Below are positions 1 to 12,528 of a stretch of DNA of 64,000 bases, in pieces. The stretch is from Maylandia zebra. Its lineage: Eukaryota; Chordata; Actinopteri; Cichliformes; Cichlidae. The translations under genes and the position numbers were made by a program. The number at the start of each line of letters is the position of its first letter. The stretch's first letter is position 1. Where the stretch lies: the NCBI RefSeq assembly GCF_041146795.1, contig NC_135187.1, positions 18,193,056 to 18,257,055 of the forward strand, given 5' to 3'. The notes below the pieces were generated by a model, which had not been told where the DNA came from, searched no databases, and was given only the letters and a program-made list of their open reading frames with translations.

Positions 1-1032
1 CATCGTGTTCAAATGTAACTCAGGGATGGTTTCAGACCAGCAAGTTTAAGAAGCAGATTTGGTGTTTTAATTCGAGCGTTTTGCTGTAGCTATTTTGGAT
101 GTTGTAAATGGCTCATAAATACCCAGAGCATCGCACCTCCTTCTCCTCCTGCCACTCAAATTAAAAAGTCTTCACTTCTAAAAACCAAAAAAAAAGCACA
201 AATGAGCACAGAAAATGAAGCTCACAAAGAAATAAATACACTTCAAATCAGGGATACGATCCAGAGAATGGCGCTCTCTCCCTCCAGCAGGGAGCTTTTA
301 CTGTAACCCACACCTCACATGCATTTTACAATCTCCCATCCCATCCCCTTCCACTGAGGGAAAATCCAAGCTCCTGATTCTGCTGTTACCGGGCCAGTAA
401 AAGTGATTCAGATTGCATGTAACAGTCTGCAGTGAACGACTCATTTTTTCCGACGGCTGCAGGCACCAGAGGAGCGCCGCTACGCACAAACAGAGACTGC
501 TCTGTGCTCTCTCTGTAAGGTAAGACCGCTGAACAAAAGTCATCTTAGAATGAAAATTCGCATCACATCCGTAAAACAAAACAAAAAAAAAACATCGCGG
601 TGATCTGGAGTTCAGGATTTCCTTCAGTGATGCGTTTGCAGTTTTGATTTGTTGCCAACTATGACGCTACCAAACTGAGGCAAATTTCCGGTTAAACTGC
701 AGGAGAAAAAACACAAATGTATGTTCTCTGGTTTTGTACTGGATTTATTTTGTGTAATTTATTAAAAAATTTATTTAAGCTTATTTGTTATTGAACTTAA
801 CATAATAAACGTCATGCTTTTATTTTGAATGTTATGTCATTGAATGCATGCAATCAAGAGGTCTAAGTGTTATTTTTCATGTTTCTATTGATCAGTAGAA
901 ATTTCTTGCCCTTCACACAGTAGTTTTCTCTTGTACAGGAAGCTTAAGTATGAGAATACTTGATAATAAACACGGTGAATGGATTTTCTTTGGTGATTCC
1001 TGTGTGTCTAAGTCTTTTTCTTGTTGATGCAG
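1..1032. other. Upstream region without a supported coding gene
   Basis: No ORF here looks like a conserved protein; a 93-codon minus-strand frame at 298-579 has no recognisable domain. A pyrimidine-rich stretch ending in TGATGCAG at 1025-1032 looks like a splice acceptor 11 nt ahead of the first coding ATG of the next gene. An untranslated first exon of that gene therefore probably lies in this stretch or to the left of the window, but I cannot place it. Confidence 0.45.
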
Positions 1033-1043
1033 CCAGTTTGGAG

Positions 1044-3058
1044 ATGCTCCAGGGGACAGTTAGCAGGGCTTGGCTCTTCCTGTCCTTCTGTCTCCTGTTG
1101 GGGATCTGTTCTCCAGCAGAGGATGGAGGACCAGCAAGTCCTCCTCCTAGTTTCCCCCCTGAGCAAGGGTCAGGGGAGTCGGATTTCGAGGACTGGGAGT
1201 GGGGCTCTGGATCGTCTCTTCTGCACCTGCTCCACAGCTTCCCTGCTGACAGCCCCTTCACAACAGAGTCCTCAGAAAAGCCAGTCAACTGCACGCAGCG
1301 CTTCTGGCTCCCTCCATCATCTCCAATCTGCTGGGAAAACATAGCAGGACCCAAAGAGTTTGCCAGGTCTCGTCTGCTTGTTTTGCAGAACAGGGCCGCC
1401 CTGCAGGCGGTGTCCACCTCCAGCGGGGTGGAAGAGGGAGGGCTGTCCTACGACCACCAAGCTAGAGAGGAGGTCCAGGGGATCCGATCAGACCACCAGA
1501 AAGTGACCGAAACTATACAAAGCGTGGAGACCGTGTTTGTCTCTCTGGCAGAGAAGAGGAAAGAGGGCAAGGAGCGGGGTGTCTTTACAAGGTAAGAAAC
1601 AATAACAGTGGAGAATTCAGGAGGAATAACCTGAGATCAGCGGGTGGGTGGAGAGGTGAATACTATAAAATAGGCTATATATTATTATATGTTATTAAAG
1701 TTTTAAATGAATACTCTGTAGGTTTAGAGTGGGGTCATGTCACACCCCATGAATTAAAATTTACATCTACTGAGGTCTTCAATGTCAATTTAATGATTTA
1801 TTGGTCAAAAACTGACAAAAAGCCTTATAATTTAGAAGCTATGATTCTAAGTGGGCAGTGTGTTGTCAATATATAGAAAGTACTGTATAATGATTTAAAA
1901 CACATCATAGTTGGCCTCCGACCTTTCCCTCAAGGTCTATGGATTGATCTGAAAGTCAAAGTGATATTAATGCTACATAGAAATAATATGGCATCAATAA
2001 ACAAAATAAACAGTGGCATCAAGAAACAGAGTTTTAACCCTTTCAGGCAAGGTGGTCACTACATTGGACAGCTATTCAAAGGCTGTTTTCTTGTATTTGT
2101 GTCAGTACTTGCGCATAAACCACTACATCGGACACTGATGTGTCACTCCATTAATAATTATTAATTAATTATTGTTATTTAACCGTGTCATGCATGAATT
2201 ATGACAACCTCAATCAGGGCTAAAAATGAATAAAAATACTTAAGAAAAAAATCTGCCGGAAAGAATCATAGCTTCTGTGGGAGACTGTCCGGTCTGGTCC
2301 AAATATTGGTATCCATCTGTCTTTGTTATCCGCAGTTTTCTTTCTTTTTTCCCCTTTTTCTTGCTCTTGTGAAACCACGCCATGATGTCTTCCATTGCTC
2401 ATTTTAAAATGCAGTGCAGTACTTGGTTTCATGCAGAGAAAATTAATGCTTATCCCCTGATTTCTTCTTTAATGATGCAAAATCTGGTGCTTTAATCAGG
2501 GTTTTGGCATATTTATAGACAGACTTCCTCTACTGTACTTACTACAGATTAGATGCAACTTTGAGCCACATAGTAAAGAAGTAAAGCAGCTACATTTCCA
2601 GCTGGGCTTGGATCCAAAAAGTGATCCAAGGCCAGTTGTTGGGGGTTTGTCCTAAATTATTATTAGTGAGGTTCTGGGGAACCCTGGACCAGTGTTTAAC
2701 TGCTTAACATGCTGAGTGAAAACAGCTTCCAGCCAATCTGAGTCATTTCCAGTATTTCCCTGCACACATCTGTCTGGACATTTGGTTGAGACGAGGCTCT
2801 GGCACAAATATAAATTGAAAGTTTGGACATTCGGCTCTATTAGATGTGAACATTTCAGGGAATTGTTCAAATTTGACTTCTTGTCGTGTTTGCTTGTGAT
2901 TTTTCATCCCATGCAGCATGAAGGAGCATCTCGCAAATACAAGGGATGCTCTCGAAGGCAGAGACCACATGGCTAACCACCTGGAGGAGAAGTTTTCCAC
3001 TTTGGAGGCGACGCTTCTCAATGTACAGCTTCGACTTAGAAAACTCATCCATCACTGA
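1044..3058 (+). CDS. Uncharacterised small secreted protein with C-terminal coiled coil
   Basis: Two coding exons, 1044-1591 and 2917-3058, join in frame (phase 2, GT donor at 1592, CAG acceptor at 2914-2916) to give 229 residues. Residues 1-24 look like a signal peptide: a basic-flanked hydrophobic core rich in Leu, Phe and Cys, then a polar Pro/Glu-rich stretch. One N-glycosylation sequon (NCT) is at residue 82, and two cysteines follow the signal (83 and 96), so one disulphide is possible. From about residue 140 to the end the chain is charged and heptad-like, suggesting a coiled coil. The acceptor before 1033 favours the ATG at 1044 over the in-frame one at 960, which would lie in the intron. 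I do not recognise the family. AATAAA lies 156 nt past the stop. The exon pairing is inferred from frame and splice signals only. Confidence 0.6.
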
Positions 3059-3213
3059 TGATGCTGGAAACCCCTTATTTGAACTGTATTTATATGATAT
3101 GAATGTCTCATAACGATGTAGTCCATGCATGCATGCTCAGGATGAGTGTGGTTTGTAATGAGAACAAAACACACTTGATTTGCACCTTATTATGTCACCA
3201 GCTCGCCTGCCAA

Positions 3214-3219
3214 AATAAA
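3214..3219 (+). terminator. Polyadenylation signal AATAAA of the 1044-3058 gene
   Basis: Canonical AATAAA about 155 nt downstream of the stop codon at 3056-3058, the first such hexamer on this strand after the gene. Confidence 0.5.
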
Positions 3220-3474
3220 ACGTGTAACCAAGAATCAGCAGAAATGAATAAATGTCACATTTTCTTGGAGTTCTGATGAACAGAGTTGTAAAGTCTAGTT
3301 TTACAGTCAACGTTTGACACAACAGAACAAAATGAACATTGTAGCATTTCTTAAAATAAACACATTACACCACATTACTGTTTATTTAATAGAAATTAAC
3401 CTATACTGCAAAAACATTGCATAAAAATAACTAAGGACACTCTTATTGCTTCCATAGGAATTAATAGGAATAGT

Positions 3475-4250
3475 AACAGCATGTGTGAGAACCTCTATAA
3501 AAGAAGACGTTTATGGTGGTCTGAAGTGTTCAAGTGCGTGTTTACACAATGCCAAGGAGGTAATACATCAGCAACAGAAGCGACTGCTGCTGCCAATTAT
3601 TCTGGGAAGGGTTATAAGGTCATTTTCAAAAAATCTGAATACCATCACTCTTCAGTAAGAAAGATTATTCACAAATGGAAAACGTTCAAGACAGTTGCCA
3701 GTCGTTCCAGGCGTGGACGTCCCAGTGAATTCACTCCAAAGTCAGTTCTCAGAGAAACTGCAAAAAACCCAAGAGCTTCATCTCACACTCTACAGGCCTC
3801 ACTCAGCATGTTAAATGTTTAAGTTCACGACAGTACAATTAGACAAAGTCTGAACATGTGTGGTGTTTATTGGAAGGTTTGCCAGGAAAAAACCCTTTCT
3901 CTCTAAAAAGAAAATGGCAGCATGCCTTAGGTTTGCATAACGTCTCAAAGGATATCTTTGGACAGACAAGACCAAAGTGGAGCTATTTGGGAATTTGGAC
4001 TCTGGAACACTTTGGGGGTTGAGTAGAATCAAGAATCAAGGTGCTGCAGAGGCACAAAGTTTGGACCTCAGCATTAGTGAAATGCTGTGAGAGCTGTGCA
4101 TAAATGAGTCTTTGCAAACATCAATGAACTAACGCAATGTTATAAAGAAGAGTGGGTCATAATTCCTCCATACCGATATGAGAGATTGACAGTCATACAG
4201 AAAATGATTAGTTCCTGCTAAAGGTGGTTCGACAAGCTGCTAAATCATGG
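3475..4250 (+). mobile_element. Decayed Tc1-like transposon, copy A
   Basis: The open frame at 3481-3822 carries a helix-turn-helix-like stretch (residues 55-85, including KWKTFKTVASRSRRGRPSEF) that resembles the DNA-binding half of fish Tc1 transposases. The homology continues past its stop in broken frames, including a tract around 3820-3845 equivalent to HDSTIRQSL and a tract around 3955-3990 equivalent to the catalytic WTDETKVE region. The start context ACACAATGCCAAGGAGG at 3543-3559 is shared with a second copy at 14656-14671. Frame breaks show it is inactive. It fills most of the 3059-5381 spacer; outside it I see only A/T-rich sequence. Confidence 0.75.
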
Positions 4251-4555
4251 GGTGCACTTTAGTTTTATGGACTTCTTTTTCTTTAAAACATGCTGCTTAT
4301 GTATTCTGGTTTAGTTTTTGTTAAAGAAATTATGACACAGTACAATAGGTCAAATAAAAATCGTAAATCTTACCATGGCTCTATATTACCTGTTTGCAAA
4401 GGTATGAAGATTTCATGGTCACATTAAACCTCTAAACTGCAGGAAACACGAGGAGCTCAGAGGAGAGTACGCGAGTGGTTTAACACACCAAATACATAAA
4501 CTGGTATTTTTAAAAAAAATAAAAACGTTCAGTGCAAAACAAGACAGCATGAATT

Positions 4556-4561
4556 TTTATT
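4556..4561 (-). terminator. Possible distal polyadenylation signal of chrac1
   Basis: TTTATT on the plus strand reads AATAAA on the minus strand, about 820 nt past the chrac1 stop codon. It is the clearest hexamer seen, but other weaker variants exist closer to the stop. Confidence 0.3.
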
Positions 4562-5381
4562 TTAATATCAAATCTAAACCACACATTTGTAAATACACAG
4601 AGGGCGATATGCCGACTAAGCTGAAACACTTTAAATATTTACATCTGTTAGAGTCTGAGATTTTATTTTGAACTTCAGAGCATGTTCAGTTGTTTTGTAG
4701 TTTTTCCACTTCTAGTAAATTTCAAGTTCTTGACAGTCAAATCACAACACGAATATATGGTTAACAGTAGCAACAGCACATCTGAGTTTGAGATCAATGT
4801 TTCACAGCACCTTTAAAATAATGTTTTCACCCACTTGTTTTTTTTTAAGCCAACAGTAACACAGAAGCTAAGACGTCTGCGCTCCAGCTGCGTGGGCTGG
4901 ATTCCCATGTCTTGGCTCACGTGGAACAAGTCCGTACTGGCCAGTTATGCAGAAACATTTCCGATAACGGTGCACGCAAATCAAGCAGCCCAATTAAGTC
5001 AGTGCTACCCGGGAACCTCCATAAACAGTCTAAGTACACAAGCTTAAATGCAAACTTGTTCTGAACTCCTGTTTGCATCATATATTAGTAATGACAGTAC
5101 TTTAGCTCACACAAAATATATCTGTCAGTTTGCAGAAAAGGGTCGCTGAACTTCATTTACTGTTGGGGGGAGTTTGAAATTTGAGTCTTCACTTGATTTC
5201 ACATTGATCCCGTGTGAGTTTGCGTTTAGCTCCACGTCCTCTAACTTTTTACAAAAGCCCTGAAGATGAACTCGAGAGTTCAAGTGTCTTTTACTGACGG
5301 TCACTTTGCTTTCGGCGACAGGCTGGAAGAGTAGATGCGATAACATCTGTCCAGATGGGAAATGTGGACCATCCTCCTGTT

Positions 5382-8149
5382 TCAGTAATCAGCTCCTTCT
5401 TCTTCTTGCATTTGCTCCAAAGAGTTGAGGTAATCTTGAGCCAAGATCTTCTTAGGCAGAATATCTGTCCAGGAAAACAAAGCAAAAAATTTGTAAAAAT
5501 GCATAGTTGAAGGAAAAGATCTCATTTTTTGTTGCAGGTCAGTGAGTGATATTAACTCAAGAGTATTAGGAAGACTCAAATGGTTTTAAACTTGGCTGTC
5601 AAAAAGTTGACACACTGCACAGCTGCACTAAAATCTACTTTCAGATTAACGTTTAAGCTTCTGTATATTTAAAATTCATCTGATATTTCACTTTATATAG
5701 ATTATAACAAACTGTTTACAAAATGTTTTTACAGAAAAGCCATTTTTAAAACCTTGACATAATCATATGTCCAGAAGACGCATGCTGAGCACAAGTGGCT
5801 CCACGATGTAGTGGTTAACATGTTCGCCTTACAAAGCCTCGACAGAATGGGACACAATCCGGTGTATACCTAGTCTCCGCCCCCAGCCTGGATAAATGGC
5901 TAGAAGGAAACCATCAGGAAGGGCAGCCAGTGTAATTCTGTGCCAAACCAAACATGCACGCTCTGGTGACCTCTCCCAAAACAATCGAGCAGCCAGAAGT
6001 ACCGCAGATATCACAGGCAAAACGAGCAGCAACATGCCCGAGCATTTCCACCTTAAACCCCCTGAATCGCTGGATTCAGACAGCCCGACGTTCAAAAGTA
6101 ACAAAGGAGTGAGTGTGAGCTGTTTGGATACAGACCCAAAAACACCACAGGAGATAAAATGAAGTTATGAGAGAGATAAAAGTCTTATTGATGGTGTTTA
6201 AGGGTTAAAGCAGTGCCTGAGAGACTTAAACAGTGCTACTTCAAATAATCCTTAAAGTAAAGCTGGCTAAACTAACTCATCCTTTCATGAAGGTTACAAC
6301 TTTAGATTTTTGTTAAAACTGTTAAAATTAGTTTTTGTTTTATGGCGATTTTAGAGCCTTTTTGTTTATACTACATTATACCAAGCAGTGTTTCTAATAC
6401 TTATTCTTTTCTTAATCAGTTAATTTAATTATTTTTTTAAATTCATCGATTAATCTGGTCTTCTTGTGTTCAGCTGGTGGAGGTACTGTGAGCTGCTCCC
6501 TTATTTCCTAAGGGATAACCATAGTGGATTGATCTGCGTGTTTGATTTGGCACAAATGTTTTATCAGATGCCGTTCCTGATGTACTCCTCCTGCTTGTGC
6601 TTAATTTATGGAATTGTGTCCGTTTGTTGTGGTATTTGACCATAGAGATCCTACAGACAAGGGCTGTCAACCAATGCTCGCTTTGCAAGGGTCACATGCT
6701 AACAGGCCGGCCAGGAGCGGGAGAAGCATGAGGGGGAAAAAAAAACATCAAAAATACAGAATAAAAAGCACAGACAATGTCTGAAATTGACGCTTTTGAT
6801 TGCTTTTAACACCCAGTTTCTCTTTGGATTTTTGTATGTTATAACTTTGCTCTTTTCCACAGCCAGGTGACGGACCATCAGCAGCACAAGAAAGACCCAC
6901 AGAACAGTTACATGACATGTTTTTGATGCATCTGACAGCAGATGCTCTCTGCAGGTAGGCAGGTAGTTTGAAGCTGCCAGTGGACTGCAAATATACTACC
7001 TCAGCTCAACCACAGTTTGCCCTTTAGACTTCTGTGATGAATTTTTGTAGAGCCTACAGGGTAATGTACTTAAGTGGCTGACGCTGTTACCAGTCTTGAT
7101 GCTTTTGTGGTGTTTTATGTGTTTATTACTTGAGGGTGATGTCCCAGTGTTTTATATGCAGTACCATCTATGACAGAAATATTTTTCTTCCTTTTTGTTG
7201 CGGTCAGTTATTTTCTGTTTTTCTTTTTCTTTTTGGAGACATACATATTTGTCCCTTACAATGGCCCTGAGAGGTGCACAAAATACAATTATTTAGGGGA
7301 GACAATAACGTGATGGAACAGCTGTTACATGTTCAGGGTGGCGTTTCTATGGTGTAGATTTGAAACAGAAGCATAAATCCCGTGAAACTGGAAACACACA
7401 ACCACAACGGAACCACAGTTTCCCATTTATCTACACTTGCTGATGCTGGGTTATTTAACTACCTTAAACACTTTAATAATCCAAAGTCTGATCAGTTATC
7501 ATTACAGTAGTTCTTAGACTGTGGGTGAGGCCACTGCAGGTAGGTTCAGACATCGTGTGAAATAGGAAATTAATCGATTTTGTGCTGACTTTTATTCGGG
7601 CGTTGTGTGAGTCAGTGCGTAGAGCAACGGGGGAGGTATTAATTCACTGTTTCTAACAATCTGGACTCTGTGCAGTCTGAGATATAATCTGTAACCAGCT
7701 GGTGCATCATAGGACCGCCGAGGTGCCTGCAGGTGCCTCTCACCTGTGAGAAAGTGGAAAGTCTCCGCCTCCTGAGCGGTGTTGGCCAGGTCGCTGTACG
7801 ACAGGGTGTTTGTTTCCTTCCCTGAGCCGTTGTTGAAGGAGGATAGAGCCAGGTGTTGTACAAACAGCTCCTAAAACAATAACAACAGGAGACACACACA
7901 AACGCGCTGCTTCAGCTCACATGCCCTAGACAAGCTAACGGTGCTAAAAGTGTTAGCAAATGAATGAGCTGCGGATGATGTTTAGCTTACTGTAGCTTTG
8001 GTGGTGAGGAAAAGAGCGTCCTGGTTGATGCTGGAGACATCAGGGGAGCTCTTCATGATCAGCCTCACCCTGGATATCGGTAGAGAGATCGGCTTTTTGC
8101 TGCCCGACGCTTGGTCGTCTTTGGCTGAGCTGTTATGAGACATCTTCAT
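5382..8149 (-). CDS. chrac1: Chromatin accessibility complex subunit 1 (histone-fold protein)
   Basis: Three coding exons on the minus strand: 8149-7991, 7870-7744 and 5464-5382, giving 122 residues (the human protein has about 131). CHRAC1 pairs with POLE3 through histone folds in the ACF/CHRAC nucleosome-sliding complex, and the pair binds DNA. The signature is clear: KPISLPISRVRLIMKSSPDV near residue 20, then the SYSDLANTAQ and ILPKKILAQDYL segments that close the H2A-like histone fold, and a short acidic tail EEEGADY. Splice frames join exactly (phase 0, then phase 1). Two in-frame ATGs two codons apart (8149 and 8143) could serve as start; I chose the first. The acidic tail is shorter than in mammals. 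The gene is head-to-head with gatad1. SINE-type repeats lie in its second intron. Confidence 0.93.
5794..6005 (+). repeat. tRNA-derived SINE-type repeat
   Basis: The left part resembles a decayed tRNA promoter, with an A-box-like GTAGTGGTTAACA near 5809. The right part has the teleost repeat motif ATCAGGAAGGGCAGCCAGTG, then TGCCAAACCAAACATGC and a region ending in GAGCAGCC. This tail is widespread in fish SINE/LINE families. It lies in intron 2 of chrac1, on the opposite strand to the gene. The B box is degraded, so it is not a functional tRNA gene. Confidence 0.7.
6487..6600 (-). repeat. Second copy of the SINE-type tail, inverted
   Basis: Read on the minus strand it contains a CATCAGGAACGGCATCTGAT block, TGTGCCAAATCAAACACGC and a GGGAGCAGC block in the same order as the 5794-6005 repeat. 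Only the tail half is present. It also lies in chrac1 intron 2. Confidence 0.65.
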
Positions 8150-9198
<1,049 letters not shown>

Positions 9199-11081
9199 AT
9201 GCCGCTGGGTTTGAAACCATGTTGCGCCGTTTGCAAGACTAATTCTTCTTCGATGTGGAAGAAAGGAAACCAGGGAGAGATCCTATGTAACAGCTGCACG
9301 GGAAAGAGCGCCAGCGGCGGGGCGTCAGGACCCTCCCTGTCCTCCATCACTCAGCCCAGCAATGGCGGAGGGAAACAGGTCAGTGAAACCCAGTGTTTCT
9401 AGATTAGAGCCAGGCCTGTTTGTGATGGTGTAAAGCCTCACGAGTTTGTCTTCGGGCTCTTTTTTTAGACTGGTGGGGCTGTGTGCAGACATTGCAGCTG
9501 CATCATTCACAGATAATCCTACAGGGAAAATATAATAGCGCTCCCGGAGCCCACGCTGAGCTGAATTAGGAAGGTTTTCCATTTCAGTTTAAATACTGAC
9601 GATCACTGTGGGGTTTTTTTTTTGTTTGTTTGTTTTTTGTTTTTGTTTGAAGTTATTAGAAGAGCACAGGTCTCATTTCAAGACTGTAGTCTTCACTGTT
9701 CATGTGTAAAACAGTTTAACAGAAACAAGCCGGTGTGACTCCAGGAGTTTTTACATGTGGTGTCGCAGATTTGATCATAATAACTGCCTGAGAAAGCACT
9801 GGGCACAACTTTCAGGCTCTTGTGCAGCAGCCTGTGCGAAATACAGATGGCAGAACATAAAAAAATGATGCTTCAAATGAAAGTCATTTGTGTTGTACAA
9901 AGTGAAAGTATTTAAATCTTTAAATGAGAGGCGAAACATCTCAACAAACCCCCAAGATCATTTAAACCCTTATTTTTAATTAAAATTGGTAATATAGCAG
10001 TCTGTTGTCAAGTGAGATCAAACTTGAAGGGTAAACCTATATGCCTTAAACATTACATAGCTTCACATTTTACTGAGATATTTTTCACATTAAGTGATTA
10101 ATCAGTTAACAAACAAACAAACTGATAGTTGTTAGTACTGGTCTTAGTATTGTCTCATTGTTTATTTTTCATCATCTTCTTCAACTGACAAGCTGCAGTC
10201 AATTGTCCAATCCCTTCTTGTGTTTGTCTATAGTCCAAGCAGGAGATCCACAGGAGGTCTGCACGTCTGAGAAGCACCAAGTACAAAGCTCCTGCATCAG
10301 AGAAAAAAGTCTCAACCAAAGGAAAAGGAAGACGACACATATTTAAACTCAAAAATGTAAGTTTGATAATGTAAATTTGATTTTTCTTCTTTCTTGTTGA
10401 GTTCATGCATTTGACCCTTGTGTGTGCCAACCTTTTAGCCAATCAAAGCACCAGAATCTGTAGCGACTATCATCACGTCAGAATCCATATTTTATAAGGT
10501 ACGGTGTTTATTGTTGCAAAGCATGAGAAACAATACTTTCACTTGAAACTGGTCTGATCTTTTTAAAGCATTAATTATATAAATTAACCTTAATCCTTTA
10601 TCATTGTCAATATATCACAGGGTGTATACTACCAGATGGGAGACGTGATTAAGGTAACAGATGAAGAAGATGGGAAGCCTTACTATGCTCAGATTCGAGG
10701 CTTTGTACAGGATCAGTACTGTGAAAAAAGTGCAGCACTGACATGGCTCATCCCCACTCAAGCCAGCCCTAAGGACCAGTTCGATCCTGGCACCTATATT
10801 GTTGGTGAGCAGTTATTCTGGATCATGCAGTGCTCTAGTGGAATTTGTTCATTTAAGCTTTAAAAAACAAACAAAAATGTTTTGCAATAGGTCCAGAGGA
10901 GGATCTGCCCAGAAAGATGGAGTATTTGGAGTTTGTGTGCCACGCCCCCTCTGAGTACTTCAAGTCTCGGAGCACCCCGTTCCCTACTATCCCAATACGA
11001 CCAGAAAAAGGCTATATTTGGACCCACATAGGACCCACACCGGCCCACACTGTCAAAGAGTCTGTCAGTGCCAGCAGTTAG
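9199..11081 (+). CDS. gatad1: GATA zinc finger domain-containing protein 1
   Basis: Five coding exons: 9199-9378, 10234-10356, 10439-10498, 10621-10804 and 10891-11081, all with GT-AG borders and continuous frame, giving 245 residues (human about 269). The N-terminus carries one GATA-type finger, C9-x2-C12-x17-C30-x2-C33. A Ser/Gly-rich linker follows and is shorter than in mammals. Next come the conserved segments GRRHIFKLKNPIKAPES, a GVYYQMGDVIKVTDEEDGKP block, and a C-terminal region with QDQYCEKSAALTWLIPT and PEEDLPRKMEYLEFVCHAPS. In mammals GATAD1 is a nuclear protein found with H3K4me3-associated chromatin complexes; that role is known for the family, not read from this DNA. The likely upstream leader starts shortly before the ATG, in the divergent region with chrac1. 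Confidence 0.96.
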
Positions 11082-12280
11082 TGGGACTGTGATTAAAGAC
11101 ATGGACTCTGTTCTTAAAGAAATAAATGTACATTCACATGATGCTAGTGCAGGGTCAGCAGTCGCCAGCACATCAGCAGAGCATCTGCAGAGGTAGATGT
11201 TGCAGTCAGTGGAGGTTTAAATGTAAATAAGGTTTAAATGTAATAAATACTGATATCTGGGAGGACTGTGTCATCTGTGAGGACGCAGGACGGTCTGAAA
11301 TGTGACATTTGTTTTTAGTGACGCCTAGCAACAGGAGCGACGGGGTCTTTCAATGACTAGTAACAGGAAGAAGCGTCACAAATGAGACACCCCCCGAATT
11401 ACTTCAAACTTGGCACTGCCTCCAGTCCATACACCCGCCAAGTTTGAAGGAGAACAGACGACCAATGCATACAGAGATTCCTTCATTTATTAAGGAGATA
11501 ATGATTTTGGGGTTTTCTGATCATTACTTCACATTTGAAGGCGAGTTGTAAGTTGATGGTAATGATGTGTCTTATTGCTTTGTGTTATTCACAAGCTGTG
11601 ATGCTGAAACATATGGAAGCTTGTTTACACCATTTTTTTTTTTTCTTTTCCAGTGGTAGAAACAAGTTTCCATAAAAAATGTTACTTTTGTATTTGATAA
11701 TAAACAAAAAGCTCTTTTCCATCACTACTGTTGCCTGTGATTTTTCTTTTGTTCCTTTTTTTTTTTTTTTTTTTTTTTAAACTGATATAAATAAATGTTT
11801 AAAAAAAACAAACAGAGATCTGATTGGTTTTTGTTCCAGCATCCTGATTGAACAAATGTCACGTTTGATTTATGTCAAAATGTTAGACTGGTGGTGTCTA
11901 AAGACTGGAATGAAGCCACTTGTGTCAGTTAAGCTCTTGACCGTGAACGTCTCATTGTAAAGTCTTTAAGTCGGTGGTTTGTGTCCGTTTCTCAGTCGGA
12001 TGCTGTTCAGAGTCGTTTAAACAATAAACACACTGTTACTTTGATTTACAGACGTAAGGTTGGGTCACGTGCATCACCGATCTCTAACCAATCAAACAGA
12101 GTTTAACCGAAGCAGGAAGTGCGCGGTAGTCATCGCTCTCTGCCTGTGCACTCCTGGATAAACGTCTCGGTGAAACTTTGGAGTCGTCGGTGAAATTCCC
12201 AGTCCGCGAAAACTTCCTCATGTCTTGAGTTATTTTTTTTTTCTCTGAGCTGGACATGGTGAACATTTCCTGATCACAGT
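11082..12280. other. gatad1 3' untranslated region and spacer to nkd
   Basis: Contains two candidate polyadenylation signals for gatad1 (11121-11126 and 11699-11704), a 23-nt T tract at 11756-11778, and then the probable 5' leader of the nkd gene. A minus-strand frame at 12084-12266 overlaps that leader and looks like chance. Nothing else is recognised. Confidence 0.45.
11699..11704 (+). terminator. Likely distal polyadenylation signal of gatad1
   Basis: AATAAA about 620 nt past the stop, followed by a T-rich tract. A nearer AATAAA at 11121-11126 is an alternative. Confidence 0.45.
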
Positions 12281-12488
12281 ATGGGCAAATTCCAGTCCAA
12301 ACACGGTGAGAAGTTACATCTAGTTAGCTTCTTTTTTTATTATTATTAGAAATGAAATACTTGAAATGTCTTATCACTACCGCTCACTGTCATCTCATTA
12401 TTTGGGCAGCTTCGAAGCCCCGGCAGAGTCCAGAAGGTAAGACAGAAAAGACACATGCTGTCATAGCTAATTTGTACATGAATTTATA

Positions 12489-12528
<40 letters not shown>

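Noticed and set aside
298-579. 93-codon minus-strand frame
   Set aside because: No domain, no signal or splice context and no recognised homology.
944-1417. 157-codon minus-strand frame opposite the secreted-protein exon
   Set aside because: No recognisable domain and no splice or promoter context; the plus-strand frame has a signal peptide and a matching second exon.
5794-5865. tRNA-like sequence
   Set aside because: The B box is degraded and the sequence runs directly into a SINE tail, so it is a retroposon head, not a tRNA gene.
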